Assembly: GCA_039881145.1 (NCBI GenBank)
Contig: JAYKKI010000006.1
Location: forward strand, 21,636,501-21,700,500
DNA length: 64,000 nt
Reading direction: 5' to 3'
Source: Druceiella hillmani
Lineage: Eukaryota; Arthropoda; Insecta; Lepidoptera; Hepialidae
Part shown: piece by piece, positions 35,301 to 47,739 of the stretch
Numbering within the stretch: position 1 is the stretch's first letter
How the letters are laid out: the number at the start of each line of letters is the position of its first letter
Notes under the pieces: model-generated
Databases searched by the model: none
What the model was told of the DNA's origin: nothing
The model's input: the letters and a program-made list of their open reading frames with translations, nothing else
Program-made: the position numbers and the translations under genes

Positions 35301-37560
35301 TAGTATATCTTTTACAGATGTAAATATTATACATTTTAAAGCACCAATATATTTTGGCTATTGATTTCAGTTACCTGTACGACTAGATGTCTTAAACTAC
35401 ATGTCATAACTGTATGATTACATGTTATAAACTGTATACTACATGTCATAAGCTTGTTGACTATTACTCGTAAACTAGTAAAGTGTGATAGTTTTCTTTT
35501 TAATTTCGCTTTATATTCTAGCGTTGTGAATAAAATTCAAGTATTTAAAAGTGGCCTTTTAGTCGGCAAAAGATAAGGAAATTTAACTTCAATAATAATA
35601 ACAAATCTAAACCTTTATTTTTCAAACAAGTATTCATGATATATGACCTATATGTTTAAAATACCATGCACAATTTAGTATGAGAAAAAATGTACCATTA
35701 CTATATATGTAGGGGAGGTATCCTAAAAATATTTTTTAGATTCTATTTCTTACCTTATTATATGTTAAAATGTGTGTAGTCGTGCCAAATTTTATCGTTA
35801 TAAAACTAATAGTTTATGGGAAAACATTTGTCACATAGATACGGACTCTGTCCGTATCTATACACAGATGGACATAACGAAATTTTAAGGATTCCTAGTT
35901 TGGTTACAAAACCGTAAAAATTATTTATGTTTGGTTTTGTAGACGTATAAGAGTTCCAATAAAAAAGTGGAACCTGCTTCTAAATTTGAAAGTGATACCA
36001 AATTTATCTAACTTCATATTTTTCTAACACCAGATGGTGTTAAAACCAAGAAAAAATGTCAGTGTTACTGTACACGATTAATATTGAAAATAATTTTTTC
36101 TTAATTATAATCTACGGACTTATAATAACACAATAAAATCAAAGGACAGCTTACATGACTATCAAGACGAAGAGTTGATACATATTACTAAGCTTATCTC
36201 CAAATTAATTATAGGATACATTTTATTTATTGCGAGAATTTTTTATCATAATTTTAAATGTAATTTAAGTTCGTAATTTTATTGGATTAGGTAATACAAA
36301 AATGAAAAGGTTTGGGGTTAGGAGTATTTAATAGCTAATTTTAATGTAAAACTGTGTAATTTATTATATTTTTAAACAATGTATATTGAGGTATAATGCA
36401 TCATTTAAAAAACAAAAAAAATATAAATTTTTTGCAATGATTGCTACAGGCTCACCTTTATCCCGTGCCAAAATACTCTTCAAATTAAAAAAAGTATCAT
36501 AACATACTTATCTAATAAAGCCACATGGCATTAATAATTGCTACTACTAGGACATACAATCGTTATAACACCTATCTCTTAATTTCTTGAGCTCGAAATT
36601 ATTAGTAAATAAAGAAGAATAAAATTGTTTTTCTAATTAACTAAGTAGGCGAAATCATCAGACAAAAATATATATTTCAAACCAATTTCAATTAATTTAT
36701 AATTCAAAAATAGATGATTACATATAACCCCAATATAAATAATATTACGTCTTTAATTTTAATACTAATTAGTAATTTTAAAACTAATTATGAAATCGGT
36801 AAAAAAATTGCAGGCCCGTACTAATAACTAAGAAGGTGTAAAAAATTAAAATAAGAAAATAGCAGATTCTGTTTGGTGGCTGTTGATTGTTACTTAAATT
36901 TATTGAATAAATTAATATTAGAAGTCATTATTTTATTACTTTTAACTTCAAATAATATTTAACACATTTTGAAAAGAGGAAGGTGTTTCTACACTAGAAT
37001 TTTATCCTCCTAAAATATTACAAATCCACTGTCACTTGGGTAATTAAAATACATATTTTAATGTAAAAGGATCTCATTTCTAATATCAAACTAAACAATT
37101 TTACCGCCCGTGTAATGGTTATAGCTACAAATATGTTATTTCAGGTAGTCTGATTTATATACGCCCCTCTTATATAACTTAAACAAAAAATTTACACATC
37201 CGATTTTACGTTTTGAATTACATTCACTCTTTGTCAGCTCATCGCAATTGCTAATTTCTTTTTATAAACTAAGCACTCGCGCCATTTAATCCAAAATCGA
37301 TTGAAAATGATTACAGCTGATGTGGAAGGAAATATATATGCCCTCATATAAATATGAATAATAATAAAAATAAGTAAAGAAATATCCATTAACTTTTCTG
37401 TGATATGAGCATACTGTCGTTCAAAACTATCCAATGTGATAGACCTGATAGAAACCTGTACGATAAAGTAAACAGAACTACATATCTAATCGGTGTTGTC
37501 TACACCAAACACATATTTTAACAAAATCCATAAAATCCTAGAAACTTCGTAAATATGCAG
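35301..37560. other. A+T-rich DNA with local repeats, no gene seen
   Basis: Nothing coding is recognisable. Imperfect tandem copies (about 28 bp) built around 'aactacatgtcataa' lie at 35,385-35,460. A retroelement tail lies at 35,760-35,960 and is listed separately. Confidence 0.5.
35760..35960 (+). repeat. Non-LTR retroelement tail fragment with short hairpin
   Basis: Contains 'gccaaattttatcgttat', then 'cacagatggacataacgaaa', 'aggattcctagtttggtt' and a final 'acaaaaccgtaaaaatt'. This matches the layout of a common arthropod non-LTR 3' tail (…cagacggacataacg… ggttcctagtt…ggaaccctaaaaa). It includes a perfect 11-bp hairpin at 35,836-35,860 (tagatacggac, tct, complement). Confidence 0.55.
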
Positions 37561-37639
37561 ATTTAAAAGATGAATTTAACAGAGTTAGGAAACAAAATAA
37601 AGTTTGTAAAGTTTATTATCATAGTTTTGTCCAGATCTG

Positions 37640-37960
37640 GTGTAAGTTCCACTCATTTAAGCCACTCATTTAAAATATTGCACCTCGAACACACAACCTT
37701 TATCAACATGCAAAAAGCTGCGATACTCTTCCCACTTTCCACTCAGGTTGCCTCAGGGTCCGTCCTGGGACCCGTAACATGCGCGATACTGTATACTTAC
37801 CGGATAGTTAGAAAGTTCATGGAGATATCAGATAATGAAATAATCCTGAATAGAAACTTAACTAGCAGACAGGCCACCACTGTCATACTCACTTGATTTT
37901 GGCCCGTAAATATCAGTAAAAAACTACCAGTTCCGGCTAAGAAAAATAAACAAATAAAAG
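37640..37960 (+). pseudogene. Jockey-type reverse transcriptase fragment
   Basis: Within a 108-codon frame starting at 37,570, the stretch 'STQVASGSVLGPVTCAILYTYRI' (about 37,738-37,806) resembles the Jockey/LINE reverse transcriptase motif (usually GVPQGSVLGP..Y.IYT.DI). It is followed by 'LTSRQATTVILT', which resembles the region around and after the catalytic FADD box. FADD itself is not preserved. Only this small part is recognisable, so the element is a heavily eroded 5'-truncated non-LTR copy. Downstream DNA to about 39.3 kb may hold more of it, but I could not confirm that. Confidence 0.55.
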
Positions 37961-38019
37961 TAATAATAATAATAAAAACATTATATAGCCGTGTGGTGTA
38001 ATAACGGCACATCAATCCA

Positions 38020-38458
38020 AATCAAACAACATTAGAATAGTATATGCTGAGGGCTGCATAACTATGGGGAAGCAAAGACGATAATATGTGAACTCTAGAG
38101 CCGGAGTCACGGTAGGTTTAGGACTTCTAATCGTTCGCTGCTTGTGAGAAAAAATAAGAAGAAATAAAAAGTTTACTGCCCAGGCATCAACCGTTTTTGA
38201 TAAACAATAACTTCATGCATCAACTTATCCACTAATAAAAAATTAAAGGCTCAAACACACATAAATCTAATTAGAAGAAGTAGTAGGAAAATAGGCAATA
38301 TATACAGAAGTCCTTTACCACGTACTTCATATAAAACGGAACCCTATAACCCAACCACCATTTCCTATGCCTCATCATAAACTACTGTAGATCAAAAAAC
38401 AAGAGATTTACTAATACCTATCTTGAATGTTGCACGGGAGGTAATTCCATTTTACCTA
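38020..38458. other. Probable retroelement debris
   Basis: Less A+T-rich than its surroundings and continuous with the reverse transcriptase fragment. No motif is clear enough to name. Confidence 0.3.
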
Positions 38459-38575
38459 TTTCGTTGTATTACAACATCTTCAGTTGGGTAATTAGCAAAA
38501 CAAAACCTAGGTCGTTGTAAAGAATTTATATAAAGTAGATATAATAATACATCACGTAGTTTCATTTAACTGCGA
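38459..38575. mobile_element. Long-TIR foldback element, copy 3 (truncated)
   Basis: Contains 'tttcgttgtattacaacatc', then 'ttcagttgggtaattagcaa', joined to 'aacctaggtcgttgtaaaga' and 'acatcacgtagtttcattta'. Compared with copies 1 and 4, most of the left arm and part of the inner right arm are missing. Confidence 0.82.
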
Positions 38576-39494
38576 AACTATACTCTGTTTAAATAATTTG
38601 CAAATTATAATCACTCCTAGAAAAATCAAAATAAAGAAAGGTATTTACCAAGAAAATACACTTAATTCCTTATCGTTTTCTCTTGCCTTAATTCGTTACT
38701 AACTTATTGAATTATCTTTAAACTGAGTACAGACTTAAACATGAATATTTAAACACACACACACTTGTTGCAAATTTGATCTACTTGGATGAAACAAAAT
38801 TGTACACGAAAACTAAACTATAAATTAGGAAATTAGTAAAGACTACCACAAGATTCAGTAAAAATGTGGACATGCAATTTGTACCAGATAAATTTAAGAC
38901 TCTATTTGCAGAAAAAGCAAAATAAACCTGGTAACCACTAGTAAATAACACAGAACCAATAGCAGCTGTAGAACGAGCCAAACTCGACAAGTGTCTGGGA
39001 TATTACTAGTTAAAAGGATAAAACCCTCTCCCTACATTAAAAAAATACACTCCCTAATGAATACAAAAGATGTGGCACTAAAATAGCTATGAGTAAACTT
39101 AAAGAAAAAAATATAGCCAAGGCCGTAAATACCTAATCGATTAAAATCCTACCCTACTATATATTTGGCAATATAAAATAGAGGAAAACCGCGTAACCAA
39201 CATAGTACGCATAGCCAGAATCATTCCAACAAAAAATAGACATTTGCACACTTAATTTTTAACAGAAAAACTGGTCATCAAAAAAGGTCGGCAGTAGAGA
39301 ACTAGTTAATAAAAATGCCCTGGGGAAAAACAAAATACAAATTGTTAAACTATTATTTCACAAAAAACCGTTAAAAGCGACAAACATAAAGCAATAGTTA
39401 AAAACTGGAATCTACATGCACTGAACATGAGAAAACATATAAAGAACGACTTTGCGTACAACCTAAATAAATTTAGAAAATGTTTTTTTAAGAA
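38576..39494. other. A+T-rich DNA, nothing recognised
   Basis: A plain stretch with a short CA run at 38,752-38,763. Possible eroded coding debris lies at 38,870-39,330 but cannot be assigned. Confidence 0.4.
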
Positions 39495-40013
39495 CATTGC
39501 TATTGCTACGATTTGCTTAGCAGGGCGTGGTGAGAAAGGCGATACTATACATCATTAGAACAAGCATCTTCCCGATAAGAAAATGGTCCACGAGGGAAAT
39601 TTAGGGGCAAATGTTCACAACGAAATGAAAACACGAAAAGGGCGAGTAAACCGCGCAGGTTAAAATACATTCTGGGAATGCATAAAATAATGCTAGTGAG
39701 CACTGTCACTTAGATAAACCTCTTTTTAGTTTAAGTGAGAAGTTTGCTACCAGCGTATTTTTTACAATAGCGGAATTTAAATTTTTTTCTCGTCTTTTAA
39801 GAGTTTAATTTTAATTATAACTATCTGTGCCCCACAGTTTCATTTGCCTAAAATTACTTTTTTCATTTCATGGTTTCACTGTTGAAACTATTATTAATAT
39901 TTTTATTATCATTAATATTACCCAGAACGCTATAATAGATGTCGCTGACAGTACAAATATTGGAATATTCACCAAGTAAATGTTCATTTAGTCTGTAGTA
40001 TCCAGATAAAAAG

Positions 40014-40150
40014 TATTCTATATGTTGCTCAAGGGTATAAATTATTATCGTACCAAACATCATAAAAATTCACGTGATTATCGAACAAATTAACATACAG
40101 GCAGATAGACAACCTAGTCTCTAAAAATAGGTTTTTTGGCTTCTGTTATC
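40014..40150 (+). repeat. Non-LTR retroelement tail fragment
   Basis: Contains 'aagggtataaattattatcg', 'taccaaacatcataaaaatt', 'cgaacaaattaacatacagg', 'cagatagacaacc' and 'ctaaaaataggttttttggc'. This layout is that of a frequent arthropod non-LTR tail. The family is not determined. Confidence 0.5.
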
Positions 40151-42928
40151 ATTCTATACGCTAAATCAATAACTCTTTTTAAAACATTTCCATACAAAGT
40201 ATTAATTCTCTTACAATTTTATTATATGTATTGATTTATACTTGAAATTTTCAACTATATTCTTTACAAATCGCCAGTAGGTGACGTTTCTCTTTAATGG
40301 ACCGTCACTTGATCTTGTTACATGACTTTTAGCTGATATTAGTAATTAATGTTTTTTGCCATTTCCGAAACCTAGTTTTTAAATTTAAGGAAAAATACGG
40401 AACTAAAAATATATTTTACTCATTATTACTCTCTGAAAGTGTTAACCACATACAAGAAAATATTCCGCGGAAAAATGGTAAACGTCCCATTAGGAGTAAT
40501 ATTGATAGGTACTAATACACATCATTTAAGTCATTTGTCGACAATACAAAAAAACGCAGAAGAAACGCATGTATATAATAATGTACATGCGTTTTTTTCT
40601 GAGAAATACTGAGGTGTTTCATATTGCCATGATCTTTTGTGATTTTCAAGAACATCAGATTTGTTCCATGCTTGCCTATAAACCGTTGTACCATTTCATG
40701 TGTACCCAGTTTCCACATATATTTCTAGTTCTCTATTTTGCTTGTCACTTTTATCTTACTTTCGTTATATTTTCTTTTTGTATTTTACTATGTTTTCTGT
40801 TGTATCTCGTATCTTAACATTTACTTCTTCACCTAAAGACTATTCAAATAATTAAATAAATTTACTGATATTGTGCCTTTTTAAACTACTAACTCGATAA
40901 GAAAAAAACGATTTTGTCGTTCCTTATCTACATGGATTTAAAAAATATAACCAAGGAGCTTTCCAGACGTCACATTAAATAAATTTGATTAACTGATTTA
41001 CAATTTAATTAGCTTAACGTGATTATTTTTAATTTTTTATATAATAAAATAACAATGTATATAGTTTTTCAAACACATTAACAGTATTTATCTTAACTTG
41101 ATAAATTTAATGTAGATATTTGGAAAGCATAATTTTGAAGTTATAAATAGTTTAAACAAAAAATTCAAAAAGTTATAACACGATACAGACATGTAAGTTA
41201 GTATCTAAGATCAATTCTGATATAAATATTATATGATAACTTTTCTAAAATAAAGTATCCATCAATTTTTCCGAAAAAAATTTTGTTCAAGGACAATCTT
41301 ACATAATAGGAATTTTTAAATTAATTTCTGTTTTTCTGTAAATAATGAATTGCCATTTATAAAGACATAATAAAGTCTTAGCCCAATATTTTGACAAAAA
41401 ATAAATATAAGTGGTGAAATTAAATGTAAAAATGATTTATTAACCTTTCGACTAGTACGTCAGCTGGGCAAAATATTTACCGTCTCAGTATGTCAAATTT
41501 ATTTTAAACTAGAGACAAACTTATTACTCGTCAAAATCTCTGATTTTCAACTCAACATAATATCGTCAAAGGCATTCAACGTGTATGATATTAACAGAAA
41601 TATGACACATTATTTACCAGTTTATTTATAGGAGTAGATTCATTAATTCTCTCCACCTCCGATATAAAACTGAGGCATGCCAATACCCTATTTGCAAGAA
41701 CCAATTAAAAAGACCAATTTTTCGTCTTTCTAACACCGCTTGTCGTAAAGTACGTACATAAACAATAAATATATATAATTAAGCAAATTTTACAGTTGGA
41801 GCCTAATTGGTAATTTTTTATTTATATATCAAAATTACTTTTATAAATCTCATTTTCTAAGTTGGCATTAAAATAAAACGAATTATCAGTATGATTTAGA
41901 TATTAAAACAAAACGGATCATCATATCATATAGACATAAATATTTGAGTGTGTCAACAAAATAACAGAAAAAAATTACTTTATGACCCTTACATATTTCA
42001 CTCAAAATTATTATTAGATTATAACAAATGTAACCATCATCTGATGCCAAATGCTTCTTTATTTGAAAGTTTTGATTCTTCGCCGTCAAAATTAATATAT
42101 TTAGATAATCTAATCTTTACATTATAGAGATAATGGCATTGTAATCTCTTTCTTATTATAAGATTAAAGTTCATAAAGGACACGGCCTTGAGGTTAACGC
42201 CTCTAAGTAGGTGGTTTAACGAGCGGATCATACAAACTTACATGTGGAATTTGTGCGTTAGATTAGGTTTTAGGATTAAGTTCAGAGGTAGAAAGGTCTA
42301 ATAGGGGATTTTCTAAATCTTAGCATTATATTGGAGCAAAAATGTGGTGGTTTTTTTAATCGTAATGAATTTATTTTATACCAAATTATACTTAATTAAA
42401 TTTATTTTTGTTAACTAATATTTTGGGTGATAAAAATTATGTTTGAAAGTAAGCAATAATTTATAATTGAGAATTTAGGAAGGCATAGATATAATACCTA
42501 TGCCTGCCTTAATATTAACTTTGTCAGCCCAATGGGGCAAGCATAATTCTATGTGCAAAATCGATAAAATTATATGTATGTATTTATTGAATTCAGTACA
42601 TTATTACGTAAGTGAAGTTATTGCTACATGTTTACAGCATGTAATTAGAATTATGTATTAAAGTAATTATTTATATTATTAGGATAAAAACTGAATCAAC
42701 TAAATTAATAGCATGGAAAAATTAAACATGATTTACAAAACAATGTAATATAGTAAAGACCACTGTTAAGTTAATTAAGTATAAACAATACTGTAATATA
42801 TTAATTGTGTTATAGCGTTGTATGTGAGCATTCGGTACTACTAATCCGCTAATTTTACCTGATGCCGAGTACCACTGAGGCCATTCGCTGCGTATTTAAA
42901 ATTCTATATTTCAAAATTCAAATATATA

Positions 42929-43020
42929 CGCTACTCAAATATTTTACGTCATTCTTTCCTGGAAATATATATTTATATATATATTTTCAGGAAAAAATGA
43001 CGCCAAATATATGAGTAGCG
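42929..43020. repeat. 92-bp imperfect palindrome
   Basis: Two 34-bp arms match at 29 positions around a 24-bp TA-rich centre. The outer ends are 'cgctactcaaatatttt' and 'aaatatatgagtagcg'. The right arm contains 'acgccaaatatat', which is also the outer end of the foldback family at 10.9, 27.1 and 51.5 kb, so it may be a minimal derivative. The corresponding position of A1 (about 13.9 kb) has no palindrome. Confidence 0.8.
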
Positions 43021-46000
43021 TTCATTTTGTTTTACTTATTGGGAACAGTTTCATAGTCGCTAACGTAACAGAAATAATTATTTAAAAATTTATTGAACTT
43101 CATAGCGATAAGAAAATTTTACATAAATGTGTGTGCTATCGCCGTTTAAATTAGTTTCGGTTACAATTTTATATATGTACACATGACGCCAATGTTGTCC
43201 ATCTCTAATTATTGTATCATAACAATTTTATACTTTGATTGCGGCTTTCGCAGTAACGATAAGTCAGGGAATGATACTTCAAAAAATAACAAGATCTATT
43301 TGTATAGAAATGTTATTTATGTAGTCTGATTTTTGCTGGAGATATAAAGTAACGTGAAAAAGATTTACAAAAATGTTTGGCCGTCTGAAATTTATAAACT
43401 AGTTAAATATACAAATATTTGCAAGTGAGAACGCTGACTTAGGCGTAATTATTCAAATAAGTATTAACTTGGCACATAAATGGCATAATAATAGGTCATT
43501 TCTCATTTTCACGAAAGTTTTCACTCTTTGAAGTAGAATAGAAAACAGACAAGCGTTTCTTCCTGTTTTCTGTGATAAAAGAGTGGTGGACATTGTAAAG
43601 AAAAAGTTGCAGCGAAAAGGGACCTTTAAACAGCAGAACGACAAATTACCTCTTGCTATTACTTATAGATGTTTGCAAATTTCGAAAGTCTCTCACTAGT
43701 TTATCATGGGGATCAAGGCCAGCCATTTTTATTCGTTACCTTTATATCCACAGGTAAAGTATTTCACAAACATTCCGGAAGGATAAATTTGGTAAGCATA
43801 CAATTTAAGATCAATCTAGGTGCGAGTAAAACGGTGACTCCGATCTAATTTACATTTCTAATATAGACGTGAGGTACATCTGAATCATCGTTTAAAAAAG
43901 AATTGAAATATTTTAATTTAAAGAGTTGCGGTTGAACGGACCACTAAGTTTAACATTTCGAATAACAGAACGAACAATATTGATTTCATTTGCCCTTCAG
44001 AAAAAATAAAGATATTCGAAATTGATGACGATCGATAAAATAAGTAAACATCATTATAACAAATTCAAATAAGAATAATCAGGATCATTATTTTCTAAAA
44101 ATATTTTACTCATCCGTTCAATAATAAATGCAGTTACTTCGCGCGTTTGCATCCGTCACTTTAGTTTCCCGACCATGCAAATGAGCACAAAACTGCAGCA
44201 AATACCTCAAACAAACTAAGAGCTTAGTACCCGCTGAATATATTTTGTACATATGGTTGAATCAAAGAATACAAAACTATTTAAATACGAGTGCCCCAGT
44301 TTCGAATACTACAATTATCGAACGGTGAATTTCCGTAGTTTTTCATGTACGAATATTGAAAACATTCGAAAATCTAGGGCAATTAGGAAGTGGACATTTT
44401 CACTAAAGGTGTAACATGGATTAATGCAGATACGCGAAGGCAAATATTGTCGAAGCAGTTTATTTACATATTTATCTCATCAAGAACTTGAATACTCTTT
44501 GAAGAGTATTAAGATATTGGGCTAATAAAATGGTTGAGACTTAACGAAATGACGCATTTGGAATCACTCCAAAAACGAAAATTAAAAATGTAGTAAGTTC
44601 TAAAATTAATTGTGAAATTGAAACTTTCTTCAGCAGATAATAATTTTGGAAATACCCTAAAACCCAGGCTTTGTCCTTTATGTGCATATTAATAAAAAAA
44701 AATTCTATGGTCTAAACTAATAACCTGGTTGATAATCATTTTATGTAATTTATAGTTAATATTGTTAAGAAATGCTTTCGATTTTATATACTTATTTCAT
44801 GTTTAGAAGTGAAAATATGAAATAAAAATAATAAAATGTAAAACAATTTTATTCTTTCAATTGGACTAAATGATTAATTGCTAAGTATAAATCTAAAACT
44901 AGATAATATTTTTATTTCATGCGTAGTGTAAATATGAAATAAGTAACACGTAACATGGATAAATTTGTTATTCAGTGAGAACGCATTAAATGGTTTCAGA
45001 AAAAAATGTGACAATAGGTTTGGCGAAGGGTTGCGACCAACTCGAATCACATTTGAGTGATTTCATAATTACTTCCTAAACCCCATATAAGGCACGCAGT
45101 ACACACCAAACTTAATGTTGCTAACTTAATATTATTATAAGTAACCCAAAGGTTTTGACAACTTCCATGTCAGTGGGTCACTCAATGAATGCCAAATTTA
45201 TGTATTTTTGGATCCATATCTTACGATTTATTCCTACTAGATTGATGAAATTGTAATTTTCTAATTATTTCTTCGTATTTTTGTTTTATTTAAACTCCAG
45301 TTCTTAACTTCTACTTAAATGTTTCGTAGATAATTGGATAATTGATCAAAAAGCCGGCGCATTGTCATCAGATATATCTTTTCTTTACACGTTCTAATAA
45401 ATTAGGAATACAGTTAGAAAATATAGTTTACTTAGTTTTAAAACATAGTACGAACCGATTGAACTCGCGTGTTCGGCGTTCACAACTTCTTGGCAATATA
45501 AACTAAAACAATATTTAAATGTGTTATGTAAATTTCGATAAAGAGCATTTTATTTCGGTTTATCAAAATTAGGGCCCCGCGATATTTGTTTTGACTAATC
45601 ATTTGACGAGAAATTGTTACTGACATGACAATTTAGTAAATAGTATGTTAGTTAATAAGTTAGGCAAGTTGGATAGATAAAAGTGATTCAAACATATTTT
45701 TTTAAGTAGCACAAAATAATATTTCATATATAGGAAATATATATTTATTTTGTGACAATCTCAGAAACTTAACTTTTATTCTCTGATTTAAAAAAAAGAA
45801 AAATTAACAATTCATAACCGTCATATATTTTCAGAGAAATAGCGTTTAATGCCATATGTATCGATTATATTGAATACTGGAAAGATATTTGGAGGTCTTT
45901 ATTTCAGTAAATATATCTAGCTAGAATCATGACTCCTAAAAATTAATCTTCTGTTCTCAGTATCGATATGGTGTAAAGAGCACAAGTTCGATTCATATAT

Positions 46001-46440
46001 AATAATTTATGTAGAAATGTTCAGTTTCTTATAAATTAAAATAATCGAAAGAAGACCACGTTAATTATGAAAAATTCTGAAATATATGAAAGGATGTTTG
46101 AAATGTTAATTTACCTTACTATATTGAAGCTACTATTAATTCCAAACCTTAATAAGGTCAAACTACGTAGGTGACAATTTAATGAGATCGTATGATATAA
46201 CGATTATATATTATTATATTAACGGATATCTCACTAAGAAGATAAATGAAACCGTTGTGTACTCAACATATCTCTCATGTGCATCGTAGTCCGTTGCATA
46301 AAACATAATAAATATGCATCAAAATCCCCCCATCTTTCATTCGTCTATAGATACATCACTTATCGTGACGTACCTTACTCTCAAATTGTAAGTACTAAAG
46401 GCATATAAAAGAATTGAAATAGAGGGACATGTTTGCGTTT

Positions 46441-47739
46441 GTGAGAATAAGTATATGTATGATAGAGATTTACTTGCATATCACTATGTATACAGTTAAC
46501 TGTATATGACAGATCACCGATATATACATATTTGTATGTATATTTAAGTGATTACATGTTTTCGGAAAAAACATATTTAATTCAATATGTAAAGAAATTA
46601 GTTTTTTGGATGGCCAGACATCATGATTAGATGTTGCTATTATGTATACTTAGATTCCGTTATACATAACTTGAAGCAGTTATTATTCTTAATTCAACCA
46701 AATTTAAAAACAAAAACCAAAGAAACAGTTGTTCAAAGTTTTCCACAATTATAAACATTGTTAAAAGGGTGATGATTTATTCTTGGGAAAAACAAAGATT
46801 GCGCCAATTTAAAGAGAGTGCAATTAAAAAAAGAGACTATAAGGTCCTATGCAATAATATTTCTCTTCCTATCCATCATTCAGAATCATTCCAAGTCGAA
46901 ATAAAGGTCGTTTTAAGTCACTGTCACTCTAAATCCTATCACTTGTTTCTATTTTTTAAGACTTTTCATTTATTTTAAGGTATAAAAGCGAAGAATCCGA
47001 ATTTGCGAAAAATCCCATGTATATACCATTTTTTATGTAAAGAAAAGCTGATATGTTTTAATGAAAATCAAACAGATTTGCATGTTTTTACGGAAAAAAG
47101 CAATTTAATTAACGATTAAAATTGTTTATTCCTAAATCTGTGATTATGGGAAATACTATACAACTTTGAATGTTTATACGTGTTAACTGTATATTAACAT
47201 TTTTTTCGTTCATTACAGACAAAATATTACGCTTTATGAATATAAGTGACATGCATACAAATGATTTCCCCAATATTCTTTGTTAAATAATAATGCTAAT
47301 TGCATCGTGATAATGTTTACGTACCAACAAGTTGCACGTTGCACAGACAAATAAAAATACACGCCAATGTAAGCTTACAAGACAACATAAGGAATTGACA
47401 CATTTTACCAGGGATATCTCTAAAATAATTAAATGGGATGCTTTCTTTATTGAAGAAAATTAAATATTCGAATTAACTAATAATACAATTTTATATTTCG
47501 GAATGTAAATTCTCAAGGTTTCTGTACAAAATAGAATTAGTAATTCACTTTTGTAATTTTTGTAATTTTTTAAAAAACTGCCATATTTTTGTAGTCTCAA
47601 AAATATGGCAGTTTTTTGCAGCTAGTTCCATGATAAAATTTAATAATTTATTTATTTTGACACCATTTGTGAAAACGATACTTGTGAAAGCATTCGATAT
47701 TATTGGAATAAAGAAGAATTCTTCAACTTCTTAAAATAC
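46441..47739. other. A+T-rich DNA between copies A2 and A3
   Basis: No gene is recognised. It contains a perfect hairpin at 47,572-47,617, listed separately. The 69-codon frame at 46,769-46,978 is not recognisable. Confidence 0.5.
47572..47617. repeat. Perfect 20-bp hairpin
   Basis: Arm 47,572-47,591 (aaaaaactgccatatttttg), loop tagtct, and exact complement at 47,598-47,617. It ends in a T run and is preceded by a 10-bp tandem repeat of 'ttgtaatttt'. It is too short for a typical animal pre-miRNA. It could be a small foldback element or a Pol III-like terminated hairpin. Confidence 0.9.

Larger units (their letters stand above)
39495..46440. repeat. Segmental duplication copy A2
   Basis: The most complete copy of the A-type unit, without a large insertion apart from a short retroelement tail (40,014-40,150) and a palindrome (42,929-43,020). 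Block order matches A1 and A3: 39.5-39.74 (≈8.94-9.18 and 48.19-48.44), 40.82 (≈9.64 and 49.05), 41.64-42.56 (≈12.74-13.56 and 50.34-51.24), 43.66-43.80 (≈14.18-14.33), 43.9-44.58, 45.0-45.2, 45.34-45.48, 45.83-46.2 (≈53.74-54.1) and 46.34-46.43 kb. No open frame is shared among the copies over any long stretch. Confidence 0.82.

Noticed and set aside
42180..42225. 'aacgcctctaagt' resembling a 28S rRNA phrase
   Set aside because: Only 13 bases, with flanks unlike rRNA and varying among the copies at 13.17 and 50.89 kb; treated as coincidence.
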